A stretch of DNA of 64,000 nt from Ahaetulla prasina (Eukaryota; Chordata; Lepidosauria; Squamata; Colubridae), in assembly GCF_028640845.1 (NCBI RefSeq), contig NC_080540.1, positions 266,433,958 through 266,497,957 on the forward strand, given 5' to 3'. The notes below the pieces were generated by a model that had not been told where the DNA came from, did no database searches, and worked only from the letters and a program-made list of their open reading frames with translations. Within the stretch, counting starts at the first letter, position 1, and each line of letters starts with the position of its first letter. The position numbers were made by a program, and so were the translations under genes. Positions 34,125 through 43,965 of this stretch are shown one piece after another.

Positions 34125-34134
34125 ACCGGAAGTG
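34125..34134 (+). promoter_or_regulatory. ETS/GABP-type site
   Basis: ACCGGAAGTG matches the ETS-family consensus. Its position just before the TMEM167A ATG implies that transcription starts within or near it and that the 5' UTR is very short or begins upstream of it. Confidence 0.6.
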
Positions 34135-34161
34135 TGATGTGGCTCGTGGCGGCGCGTAACT

Positions 34162-34164
34162 ATG
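34162..34164 (+). CDS. TMEM167A: TMEM167A coding exon 1 (initiator codon only)
   Basis: The exon ends with the ATG itself: the donor GTAAGA starts at 34165, so only Met is encoded here. The start is fixed by the splice phase, since exon 2 begins with TCT for Ser2 and there is no other in-frame ATG before residue 64. Confidence 0.93.
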
Positions 34165-37100
34165 GTAAGAGCGGCGTTCGGGGAAGAGGCCTCCCCGTTT
34201 GGGAACCAGGGGCGGCCGGGCCTGGTGGCTCCTTTGGCGGGCGCGCCCTTGGGAACGGCCCGATAAGGCGCGTGGAAGGCCGCTTGGGCCCCTTTCCCTA
34301 GTGTAGCCTCGCCGCCTTTGGCTTTGCGAAAGAGGCCTAGCTGAAGACGTCGTGAGAAGTGACGGCTCAAAAAAAAAGAGCATCGCTTCTTACTCCTCCC
34401 CGTCGTCTTCTTCTTCTTCTTTGTGTAAATTACAGGTGGCGAAATCCTGGCTCGCCGAATAGCCTGGCTATTTTGCGGCTCAGGAGTTTTGTGTGAATCT
34501 TGTCTTTGTAATTCAGGGTGCAGTAACACTGCGGTTTAAGTTAATCCGTGGACAAAAATGGGTTGTATGTATGTAGTAAAAGCGTTTGTTTACCGCCTGG
34601 CTTACCTCTGTGCCTCCTGCTTTTCTATTCTTCAAAGAATATAAGGTTCTTCAAACCTTTGTTTTATTTTATTTTTTTCTTTGAAAAATCGCATTGGTTT
34701 GTAAACAGTATTAAAAGCACTTGTGGTCAATTGCACAGTTGTTGCAGTTAAAAGGTTCACGTTTTTATTTTATTATCTCTTGTCCTTGAGGTCAGTGGTA
34801 GGAGTCAAGTAATTTAACAACCGGTTCTCTGCCCTAATGATTTCTTCCAACAACCAGTTTGCCAAACTTCTCAGAAAGTTAACAACCGGTTCTCCCGAAA
34901 TGGTGCGAACTGGCTGAATCCCACCAGTGCTTGGGGTCATAACAAATACTTACTACATAGAATGGTACACCAGTTATAGAGATTCAAGGCAAAATATTTA
35001 GGTGCCTTGTTTGCAGATCACTGTTTCTAAAACAGAAAGCAGAATCTACTATTTTATCAAACTTGTACTGTGCTGCAATCTGATGATTCTCAGCACTTGG
35101 TGGAGTGCAGTATGACAACAAAACATGGCTAATGTGATTTTTTTTAAATGACAACAAAGACAGAACAACAGGGAGCAAAAGCAAGAAGAAAATGTGGTGC
35201 AGTACTTGTTAAGAAGCTCTCCAAAACAATACATACAATATTAGAAGCAATAACTTAGTGATACATATAAGACATATTTACATGGAAATAATTCTAGTGA
35301 ATTAAGTTGAGTGTCCTTCCATTTCTATTTAAAATCAGCTTGTATTGTATATTTTGTGATGCCTCCTGTTATTACACTTGGGGTAAAAAAAGGGGGGACA
35401 GAGTGAAAGAATTTAATTAGGACAGTTGTGTCAATTATGTTTAACTACAAACCAAATTACAGTATTGCAGGCAGAAACTTCATGGGAAATAATAGGTACT
35501 GAGTGCAGAAGTCCCTAAAAGAAGAAGAAATACATGCAATCCTAAACATGTCAAGTAGCAAGAAAAATTGTCTTTTGAAAGATCTTTGGGAGGATTGAGA
35601 ATTGTTTAGCAGCACTGATTGTAAGAACTACTTTTTTAGATCTGGTCTAGAAAAATTGCCTTTTTCATTTTTACACTATGGCTACTTTGTACATCATGGT
35701 AAATGAAGTGTTTCATTTAAGTGAAGATGTATTGAAGCTTCCAACTACCTGTTCTTCAGCCAGGCCTTTGGTGAGGATGACTGAAGCTTTTCTTTCTTTC
35801 CACTAAGTTTGTTATTCTGCCATTTCTTTTGTTTTTATTCTCTTGTTTTTATCTTTTAAATAATTTTATATGAGATTCTATTATTTCTGTATGGTTTCGC
35901 AGTCGAGTTGTTGGGAGTCAGGCTGTATATAAATTTAATAAATCAAGATGTCAAGTGGGGACTGCTCAGTTATTCCGACTTGATTCTGCCAAATGAGAGT
36001 AGCTAAAGAAATTTTGAAAGTTCCTCATTTAGTTCAATCACACAGTATGAATTGACAATTCTAACTTGCTTACTTCAAACTAGTGTCTGAAGTCACATGT
36101 TCAAATCCCTGTCTTTTGGGGGCATAAGGCAGGAATCTCAATTTCCACATTGTATGTTCACTATTCAAAATGGTATATTGGTAGGTCTCCAGCTTGAGCA
36201 AGGGGTTGGACTAGAAGACCTCCAAGGTCCCTCCCAGCTCTATTCTGATTAATTGAAGAAAAAATTAGAATCCATTATGAGAGCAGACAGACCTGCTACA
36301 ACAAAAGATACCACTAAGTATCAGTGTTATTAATTGGCATCAGTTCTTCAAGGTTTAAAGCACAAATCAGCTTGGCCTTTCTGAATTCAAACTACATGCC
36401 AAGGATTACAGCAGGGTATATCCTGAGCTCTCCAGGTTTACATCTAAATTATATGTAACTTAATTCACTCTGTATTGCACTTTGAGATACTGTTTTGGTG
36501 AGAGCTAAATCTGTCCTTTTCTCATAACTTTATACAGTCATCTCATTGAGAGGACATATTAGAGTATTTATTTGTATCCCATCTTTATTATTTTTACAAA
36601 TAATTCAAGTAGGCAAACATATCCAACACAACTTCCTCCTATTTGCCCCACAACAGCCACCCTGTGAGATAGGTTGGGTTGAGAGAGACTGATTGGCCCA
36701 AGGTCACACAGCTGGATTCATGCCTAAGGTGGAACTAGAACTCAGTATTCCCTGATTTATAGCCTGGTATATTGCAAGTTTTGCTAAAAAGCCCAAGTTT
36801 GTAATATCAGAATATATGATATCCAACAAACTATTTTGACTATTGAAATAGAATACAAACTAAGACTTTTAATTTGCAAAGCAAGTAATTTATGAATGAT
36901 CTGAAATTCTCAATAATAGCTTTGGAAAAAAATATCTAATATTCCATTGTTCTTTGCTTTAGATAACATGGATATATTAGAATTATAATGTAAATAGTAA
37001 TAGGCTGTTAAATTTCTTATTTTTGTAATTATTTATGGGAAGAAGTAAATGAATATAGTAAAGAAAACCTTTAAAAACTGGTGAGTAACTAATATATTAT

Positions 37101-40100
37101 CTTTTCTTTCAGTCTGCGATCTTCAATTTTCAGAGTCTTCTGACAGTAATCTTACTACTTATATGTACCTGTGCATACTTAAGATCTTTGGCTCCCAGAT
37201 TACTGGATAACAATAAAACAGGGTACGTGCATTTCTAGAAATCTGGGGGAAAGATATGCATGTAAGCTTACTTATTTTTTATTTTACTATATTTTATTTT
37301 GAAATTGATTCATTGATACAAATCATTGTTAATCTTCAAAAGCTTAATTACAGTATAAGTCATAACTGCAGAACATTTTCATTTTCTTAAAATGGAGCCT
37401 GCCTTTCAGAGAAGAATGAGATTTCACTATTTAGACCATTAGAGAAAAGAATTTTAAAGTTAATGTCATCCCCCAGTGTTCTATATTGGTTTTTCATTAT
37501 TATTTTATGGAGATTTTACAGTTCTATGGTTTTATTTACAGGCATTTTTATGACAGTAAATAGCTGAAACCTAGTTTGAAGCTGACAATGTACAAATCAC
37601 ATAATAAATATATAAAATAACTTGCAATTTAATACTTATTCAGTAAAATGCTAATTAAGCTAAAATGCCCTATCTAAAAACCCTCTTTCTAAATAAAACT
37701 TCCTTAGTATCATTTTAAAATAGACAATAAAAGTAGCACATGCTTCCTAGAGCTCATTCTATATTTTCGACACCATGCCTTTTCTTTGAAACTCAGAAGG
37801 ACTTTAAGAATGATTGTAGCTAAATTGAATTTCTAAGCAACCTGATATGAAGAAGGCCATTAGGCTTTAAAAGCCAAATTTAAAAATAGCCAAAAATGTA
37901 ATTTGATGTATATCTTTACAATTTAAATATATTTTACCGGTAGTATACTTCAATTGTTAAATAATTTTCTCTAAAGCATTTATGATAAAAATTTGGCTAC
38001 AGCTTTTGGAAACCTCTGGAATCTACATCTAAGTGATAAATTCCTCAGTGCATGAGGTGACATTCCTGGACCTTTTCAGGAAGCCTTGGCTTGTCTTTTC
38101 CTTACAAAGCCAACAGTTGACCCTGAACAACTTTTGTCCAGTCTCCCATCTTCCCTCTTTGGGAAGGTTGTGGAAAGGTGGTTACTCGGCAGCTATAGGG
38201 GATCCTGGTTGAAACAGATTTCCTGAACCCCTTTCAGTCAGGAGTCAGGGCTCACTATGGGGCAGAGAGAACTTTATTGCATTCATAGACGATCTCTGAT
38301 GGGAGCAGGATGGGGTAGTGCAACAATTCTTGCTCTTCTTGATCTCCCAGTGCCCTTTGATACCATTGACTGTGATATCTTTTTGAGCCAACTACATGAG
38401 TTTGGGCTGTGTGGCACAGTTTTGTACTGGTTCAACATCTTTCTGCAAAGTCGGTCCCAATCGGTGTTGATAGAGAACCAGCCCCTGACCATTTCCTTGT
38501 AGTATCCCACAGGTCTTGTTAAACTCTCTTGTTTAACATCTACGTGAAGCGGTTGTGTGAGGTTATCTGTCACCATCGGTTGAGATACCATCAATATACC
38601 GATGATACTCCATTCTATATCTCAACCCAAGTGATGCTTGGAAGTTTTGGGGATCTGGATGAGGGGCAACAGACCCTGGCAAGACTGAGTGGCTTTGGGT
38701 ACATAGAGCCTCAGGATCTGAGTGTTTGTCTTCCTTAGTTGTGGAAGGGGTTGCAACCTAGAGGTTCTCCTGGACTTACATCTCCTGCTCAAAAAGACTG
38801 GGATAATTTTGGCACACTCTGACTTGTGCACCAGCTGCAACTTTTCCTGGATCATTACTCCCTATGCTCAGTTACTTAAGTCTTGGTCATTTCTCTTCTA
38901 GACTATTGCAAAGCATTGTACATGAAACTATCCTTGAAGTCCATTTGGCAGCTTCAACTGGTACAAATTGCAGCAGTGAGAGCAGTCTTTGGGCCCCCTA
39001 GAATGGGCCATATTACACCTCTGCTCTGAGAACTTCACTGGCTACCAGCTTGCTTCTAAATGCAGTTCAGGTTAATTAAGACCTTTAAAGCCTTAATAGC
39101 ATAGGTCCAGGCTACCTGATGAACCTCCTCATTTCAAGAGGACAAGGCCGTCCTACTCATGCCAGCAGAAGGCGCTAACTTCGGATCCAGTTGAGCCTTC
39201 TCTGCTGCAGCACCCGCCTTTTGGAACATATTACCCCCTAAAATAAGATCTGTCCTTACCCTAAATACTATCTTTCCACATGAGCCTGAAGATCTGGCTC
39301 TGACAGTTGGCCTGGAGATCAACAGTTGTATTGATGGCAAATTCCACCCCACCCCTGGCTCTCTGCTCTACACCCATCCACCTTCTTGGTAATCTTATTG
39401 ATGTATTCTCGTTGTGTCCTTTTTTCATTGTTTATTTCATGGCTGTATTGTTTTACTTCTGTTTACACTCCTTTCATTTTCTTCCTTTTTATTGTAAGCC
39501 ACCTAAAGTGGTCCCATGGCAATAGGCAACAAATAAATATATAAAATAAATAAATGCTTTAATGAGCCTTATGTTATACTGCTGCATCATATGACTTGGC
39601 ATTACTGTAACAACAGGCTATAATATCCATTTTTTGAGCTAAATGAGCAAACTCAAAGATTTACAGGGCAGTACTTAAAATTGTGCATTGTGTCACTTGC
39701 TATGGCATATGTAGCAATTCAAAAGCATTTTATGAGCATGAAAAAATATTAGCAGATTTACAATTTCTTAAAAATAAGTATTGGGATATTAGTCATTACT
39801 ATTGTATCTGTAATATTGTAATTTGCATCTAATCATAGTGAAAATATAAAATTGTTTCTTACAATTAATATGTTTCAGATTATTGGGCATATTCTGGAAG
39901 TGTGCCAGAATTGGTAAGTAGTTTCTAATCATTCATACATATATATGCATGTATACATTGTTGTCGAACAATACAATTCAGTATAACATTTAAGCATATG
40001 TAAATTTGTTGAAAAATGCAGATTGCTAGTAATTGCTATTAGTTCCCACAATCTATCTATTTATCAAATTTATACGGCTACCAAGCTCGTAAGAAATTAT

Positions 40101-43100
40101 TCTGACCAGCATACAGCAAAAAAATTTTAAACAATAAACATATCAAACACGGTCAAATTTTAAAAAGTCTCTCACATACACACACATGATTCAATCAGCC
40201 ACTGAGCCACCTGAAGATCTCCCTGGCCCCCTGAGACCCTGCAGGCCTGACTCAGACTCAAGCAAAGCTGGGTCTTAAGGGATTTCCAGAAAATAAGGAG
40301 GGATGGAGCTAATCTTACTTCGGATGCGGAGGGGGGAATATGTCATAAATAGATGCCATAGCAGAGAATGTTTTCCCTCCTTGGGCCCACCAAGTGTAGC
40401 TCCCTGAGAGATAGGACACACAGTATCCTTCTCTTACTAGATCAGATGGGATGAGCAAAGGTAATTGGTGAGAGGTGGTCCCTCAAATAACCCGGCCCCA
40501 TAGCATGGAAGGCTTTAAAGGTCAGAAACCACGTCTTAAATTGGATGTAGCCATAACGTGCTGGTTTAGAAGCAGACATAACTGCACATGTTGCTACAAT
40601 TTGCATTAATTGAAATTTCTGGATACTGCTCAAGGGCAGCCCCATATAGAGCATATTACTGTAATCCAATGTGGGGGAGAGGTGACTAAGGTATGAGTAA
40701 TTGTGAAAGAGCCTCCCCACTCCTGATCCAGAAACAGATATAATTAATGAACAACACAAAGCCGTAAAAAAGCCCTCTTAATCATGACTACTACCTGTTC
40801 TTCAAGCAGGAGCCTCCAGACACTGGGATAAGATATCCATTTTTTTTCCTTCCATTTAATTCTGTCCAGTGCTCAGAGACTTCCTGGACAAATCTCTGTA
40901 GCTTTCTTGACAAGGTTTCTCAGGAGTGCCTCCTTCTTCAGGTTGAGAGAAAGTTACTAGCCCAGGCACCCAGCTGGCTTTGTGTCTAAGACAGGACTAG
41001 AATTCATACTCTCCCAGTTTCTAGCTTGATGCCTTAACCACTGCACAAAATTGTCTCAAGATGTCCACAATATCAGTTAGCTAACCACCATATGATTTGT
41101 TAATCTTAAAAAGATAATTTAAATCTGAAGCATAGGCCTAAAAAGAATCTTTGGAGGACGTCCTCCTCTTCCTTTTGGTATATGATTATAAAAACCAGTC
41201 ATTTAGTCATACTGTTTCCCATTTTAAAAACCATATATTTATTTTCTATTATCTCATAGCTACTGAATTTATTCAAAAGCCTTTGACGAAAGATTTTGCC
41301 AAAAATCTTCAAGTATATAATGTCTCCCATATTGTCCCATCCAAATGCTTTGAACACTTCCAAATAAATTGAAATATAAGTACATGAGATAGGACTTCTA
41401 TCTGTGAAGACTGATCATTCTGCCTCAACAAACATTTTGTTCTTAATAATCCTTTTTTATTCTCGATCTCTGCTTAACTGACCTTTTCCCTTAACCATTA
41501 ACCACCATCTGGAACCAAACATGGAGAAAGAGGGTGAACCAGCACAACCAGTAGTTCCAAATCCTTCAGCCGATCAAGAAAGATACCAAGATTGATGGTA
41601 TTGAAAGCTGCAGAGAGGCCAAGTACAGCAAGGATGGATGTTGCTTGGTTTGCCAAGATAACTTCATCCTTACTGTATGCCAAGATTATTATTTGTATAT
41701 TTTCCAAAAAAAAAAAAATACTTTGACCCACTGACATTAAGGCTGATTTAGAGAATAACCATACATGATCTTCTATATCTGTATTAACAAGAAAGATTTC
41801 TGGTCTATTTTAAAAACATCAAATATCAAACAATACACAATATAGTTGATTCTTGGACTAATTTTTACAGAATGCTTGATGATGATTTTGCCTTAAAATC
41901 ATAGTTAATCATAGTTAAATATAATTGAAAGTTTTAGTACTCTAATCTCTCACCATTTTTGTTTTGTACATCCGTAATCTTTAGGCATGTGTGTGCGCGT
42001 GCGCACACATTCATACACACACATGCACACACACGCACATACATCTTTCTATTTTGTGGATGAGGGAAAAGATTATGTCTTTCTACCTTTGTCCTTAGGC
42101 AGAAATGGGAAAGATCAGATTGCAGGGAAAGGTTAAACAGAGTCCTAAAAACAAAAGTTTCCCAGTGTTCGAAGCAGCCTAGGGGACTTGCTGTTTTGCA
42201 AAACAAGTGCTTGTTATTTGTCAACAAACCATATATTACCGAGTTGGGCCTTTAGAAGTAATTGGCACTGTATAACCCTGTAAGTTACATATAAGTGTCT
42301 GTCTTAGAAATCCAATGACTTTAAGTATTTTGACTGGATTTTTTCCCTTTTAATTATTTTAACACTTTATATAAATGTTCATTAATGCAAAATGCAACTC
42401 TGCTACTTTTATTTAAGTAGTATTTTAAATGTTCACACCTTTCAGACAAGCTGTTCCCTATTTTGTAAAATATTGTTGAAAGACAAGCAATCCTAGTGGA
42501 CGATGGATGCTTTCTTCAAGAAAATTAAGAACAGAAATCTTCAACATATTGTGAGGTGGATTAGCTCAATATTAATTCTAAACAGATGGGAAATTGCATA
42601 TGTTAATTCATATAGCTATTTGCAGTTTAATTACATATCTGTCAACTAATGATGTCTCATAGTATTAATTTTGATAATCTTGCTTTAAAGAAAGAAATGG
42701 TGAATTGTTTCTGGCTGAGGAAAAATTACCTGTTGAAAAGAATATAATTATATTTAGTTATTGCACCAATATTTTAAAAGCATATAGACCATTTTATTTA
42801 CCAGGCATTTAGATCTATCTTTAAAGAAAAATACTTTAATTATTACCCGTATGCTGCTTAATTTATCAAAAGAACCTTTGAATTCTTTGTGTGTGTGTGT
42901 GCACGCAATAGAATGCCTTTTACTAGTTGTGGAAAATGTGGATTTCAGAAGAATTTGTGGATTAATTTTTACAACATTTACACCTGAATATGCCACCAAC
43001 CATTCTTTAATTGGATTCACTTGCAGACTTAGATAGTAGTATTTTATTTCATTCAAGTTAAGGGGGGGAGAAGCAAAAAAAGGAGATAGTAATTCAGTAT

Positions 43101-43186
43101 TGTTTCTTCTTCCAGGTGAACGGAAGAGCCCTTACGTAGCAGTATGCTGTATTGCAATGGCCTTCAGTATTCTGTTTGTACAATAA
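34162..43186 (+). CDS. TMEM167A: TMEM167A (protein kish-A), complete gene
   Basis: Coding pieces are 34162-34164, 37113-37222, 39879-39913 and 43116-43186, totalling 219 nt or 72 residues plus TAA. The product begins [20 protein letters not shown] and ends [19 protein letters not shown]; from recall it differs from human kish-A at only a handful of positions. The middle has [20 protein letters not shown] and CARIGERK. Two hydrophobic segments (about residues 9-25 and 55-71) suggest a small two-pass membrane protein; family members act in the early secretory pathway and Golgi. All three introns (2,948, 2,656 and 3,202 bp) have GT-AG borders and the phases join correctly (0, 2, 1). The length equals the family's usual length. 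It shares a CpG promoter with XRCC4 on the opposite strand. Introns carry several LINE, SINE and MITE insertions but no exon is interrupted. Confidence 0.98.
34793..34929. mobile_element. 137-bp hAT MITE, inverted relative to 3531 copy
   Basis: Starts CAGTGGTAGGAGTCAAGTAA and ends GGCTGAATCCCACCAGTG. The flanks CTTGAGGT (34785-34792) and CTTGGGGT (34930-34937) match at 7 of 8 positions. It is exactly as long as the 3531-3667 copy and lies in reverse orientation to it. It inserted within the first 650 bp of TMEM167A intron 1. Confidence 0.9.
35880..35945 (+). mobile_element. LINE-tail-like fragment
   Basis: GTCAGGCTGTATATAAATTT followed by AATAAATCAA resembles the degraded GGCGGTATATAAATTTAATAA tail of CR1/L2 elements in this window. 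Confidence 0.45.
36090..36255 (+). mobile_element. CR1-like fragment
   Basis: GGGGTTGGACTAGAAGACCT then CCAAGGTCCCTCCCAGCTCT is the sense-strand counterpart of the CR1-like strings at 15662-15750 and 58893-58960. Confidence 0.6.
36555..36780 (-). mobile_element. MIR-like tRNA SINE fragment
   Basis: Core string GATTGGCCCAAGGTCACACA then CTGGATTCATGCCTAAGG and TGGAACTAGAACTCAG matches the core of the SINE family at 50050-50295, 40850-41045, 52180-52400 and 55905-57240. Confidence 0.7.
37113..37222 (+). CDS. TMEM167A: TMEM167A coding exon 2
   Basis: 110 nt encoding residues 2-37 and two bases of Gly38: [20 protein letters not shown] then [16 protein letters not shown]. It includes the first membrane segment. 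The donor is ACAGG|GTACGT at 37222/37223. Confidence 0.98.
37223..39878 (+). other. TMEM167A: TMEM167A intron 2
   Basis: 2,656 bp, with a large L2-like relic at about 38050-39556 on the sense strand. The acceptor is ATATGTTTCAG at 39868-39878. Confidence 0.95.
38050..39556 (+). mobile_element. L2/CR1-like LINE relic in TMEM167A intron 2
   Basis: Pieces read [40 protein letters not shown] then [10 protein letters not shown] (palm motif drifted from YADD), [20 protein letters not shown] text, and the end [18 protein letters not shown] followed by a (AAATA)n tail at 39530-39553. Frames are broken throughout. It is the most complete copy of the older LINE family seen at 22010-22900 and 40040-41690. 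Confidence 0.85.
39879..39913 (+). CDS. TMEM167A: TMEM167A coding exon 3
   Basis: A 35-nt exon that finishes Gly38, encodes [11 protein letters not shown] and gives the first base of Gly50. The donor is ATTG|GTAAGT at 39913/39914. It is short enough to be missed by frame-based searches. Confidence 0.97.
40040..40830 (-). mobile_element. L2/CR1-like LINE, 3' half
   Basis: On the - strand the text [37 protein letters not shown] and [20 protein letters not shown] corresponds to the LDYCNALYMGLP..FKALHGIGPGYLRD stretch of the CR1/L2 C-terminal region. Its upstream part continues at 41499-41690. Confidence 0.8.
40835..41050 (-). mobile_element. MIR-like tRNA SINE, reverse orientation
   Basis: GCACCCAGCTGGCTTTGTGT then CTCCCAGTTTCTAGCTTGAT and GCCTTAACCACTGCACAAAA match the family at 50050-50295. 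It also includes the CTTTCTTGACAAGGTTTCTC 3' part, so it is nearly full length. It lies inside the L2-like element. Confidence 0.75.
41087..41492 (-). repeat. Inverted repeat, right arm, with 10-bp direct repeats
   Basis: Reverse complement of 31568-31955. The perfect 10-mer TAACCACCAT flanks it at 41082-41091 and 41499-41508, and the flanks beyond belong to the L2-like element, so 41092-41498 looks like an insertion with a target-site duplication. It has no poly-A, microsatellite tail or obvious terminal inverted repeat. The palindrome GGAGGACGTCCTCC is at 41153-41166. Compared with the left arm it has extra segments near 41352-41370 and 41397-41411. Confidence 0.9.
41499..41690 (-). mobile_element. 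L2/CR1-like LINE, reverse-transcriptase part
   Basis: On the - strand the text [20 protein letters not shown] and [11 protein letters not shown] corresponds to the LSAAFDTIDHGILLxRLExLG region. Together with 40040-40830 it forms one element in the same orientation, with the central palm segment missing. Confidence 0.75.
43116..43186 (+). CDS. TMEM167A: TMEM167A coding exon 4 (last)
   Basis: Completes Gly50 and encodes [20 protein letters not shown] then VQ and TAA at 43184-43186. It holds the second membrane segment. Confidence 0.98.
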
Positions 43187-43430
43187 AAATGGGAAAATGT
43201 TAAGAACATACTGCTGTCAATTTGCAATCAAATAAAAGACTTGAAGAAATAGAAGACAAAAATACATTCTACACCTCAATTTATTTGTTTGGACAAGAAA
43301 AGCTTTTGTGTTTCAGTATTTTGGGTTAAAGAGCAGTGATGTTGAAAGAAATACAGCTATTAATCCTTTTGATTGGATAACCTTTATTTATGTTAATTCT
43401 ATATTTCAATAAAGGCTTTTTAAGACTACA
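43187..43430 (+). other. TMEM167A: TMEM167A 3' UTR with poly-A signals
   Basis: AATAAA hexamers lie at 43182-43187 (overlapping the stop codon), 43231-43236 and 43408-43413. The last is followed by GT-rich GTGAGTTATGTCTGCC, so cleavage near 43430 is most plausible; the middle signal could give a short isoform. Confidence 0.7.
43408..43413 (+). terminator. TMEM167A: Likely main polyadenylation signal of TMEM167A
   Basis: AATAAA followed within 20-35 nt by a GT-rich element. Confidence 0.65.
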
Positions 43431-43589
43431 ACAGTGAGTTATGTCTGCCAATGTTGATTTGATGTTAATTCCAAAACCCTTTTAAATGCTTTTTATTTAA
43501 AGTCTTTATTTTTATTTTTTTCATGTTATAGGAAAAAATATTTAAATTATGGACAAAAATAAAAATTGTATCATAATAGAAAACAGATG

Positions 43590-43965
43590 CAGATAGTCTT
43601 CGACTTACAATTATTGATTTAGTGAGTGTTTGAAGTTACAACAACATGGAAAAAAAGTGATGACTGGTCCTCACACTTACTGGTTGCAGCATCCCTGTGG
43701 TCATGTGATCAAAATTCAGGCATTTGGCATACTATTTACAACAGTTGTAGGGTCATGGGACTTCCCAGGTGGTCTCCAATAAGCAAAGTCAATGGGGAAG
43801 CCGGATTCATTTAATGATTGTGTGATTTCTTTACCAACTGCTGTGATTCACTTAACAACCAGGCAAAAAAAATTTCGTAAAATTAGGCACAATTCACTTT
43901 ACCATTTTGCTTAGCAATGAAAATTCTGGTCCCAATTGTGGTCATAAGTCAAGAACTATCTGTAT
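43590..43965. mobile_element. Mariner-like palindromic MITE
   Basis: Left end CAGATAGTCTTCGACTTACA, right end TAAGTCAAGAACTATCTGTA. The interior GTTGCAGCATCCCTGTGGTC and CAAAGTCAATGGGGAAGCC motifs match 18782-19184. It sits about 160 bp beyond the TMEM167A poly-A site. Confidence 0.78.

Larger units (their letters stand above)
33820..34480. promoter_or_regulatory. Bidirectional CpG-rich promoter of XRCC4 and TMEM167A
   Basis: CpGs are rare elsewhere in this window but dense here, mainly 33960-34480. Two CCAAT boxes lie at 34026-34030 and 34070-34074, 44 bp apart and both in TMEM167A orientation. An ETS/GABP-type ACCGGAAGTG lies at 34125-34134, 28 bp before the TMEM167A ATG, and an opposite CGGAAGTG at 33842-33835. 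There is no TATA box. CpG-island promoters shared by head-to-head housekeeping and repair genes are common, and these two genes are divergent neighbours in human as well. Confidence 0.85.
34165..37112 (+). other. TMEM167A: TMEM167A intron 1
   Basis: 2,948 bp. The first approximately 300 bp are still CpG-rich. It also contains the 137-bp hAT MITE at 34793, a LINE-tail-like piece at 35880-35945, a CR1-like fragment at 36090-36255 and a MIR-like SINE piece at 36555-36780. The acceptor is TTTTCTTTCAG at 37102-37112. Confidence 0.93.
39914..43115 (+). other. TMEM167A: TMEM167A intron 3
   Basis: 3,202 bp. It carries an L2-like element on the - strand split by a SINE and by the right arm of the inverted repeat (40040-41690). 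From about 41700 to 43115 no element is recognised except CA/TG runs at 41986-42040 and 42888-42904. The acceptor is TTCTTCTTCCAG at 43104-43115. Confidence 0.95.

Noticed and set aside
34165..43115. Possible small Cajal-body or nucleolar RNA in a TMEM167A intron
   Set aside because: I recall such an RNA gene in the human host gene, but could not identify its boxes or stems here by eye; a covariance-model search would decide.
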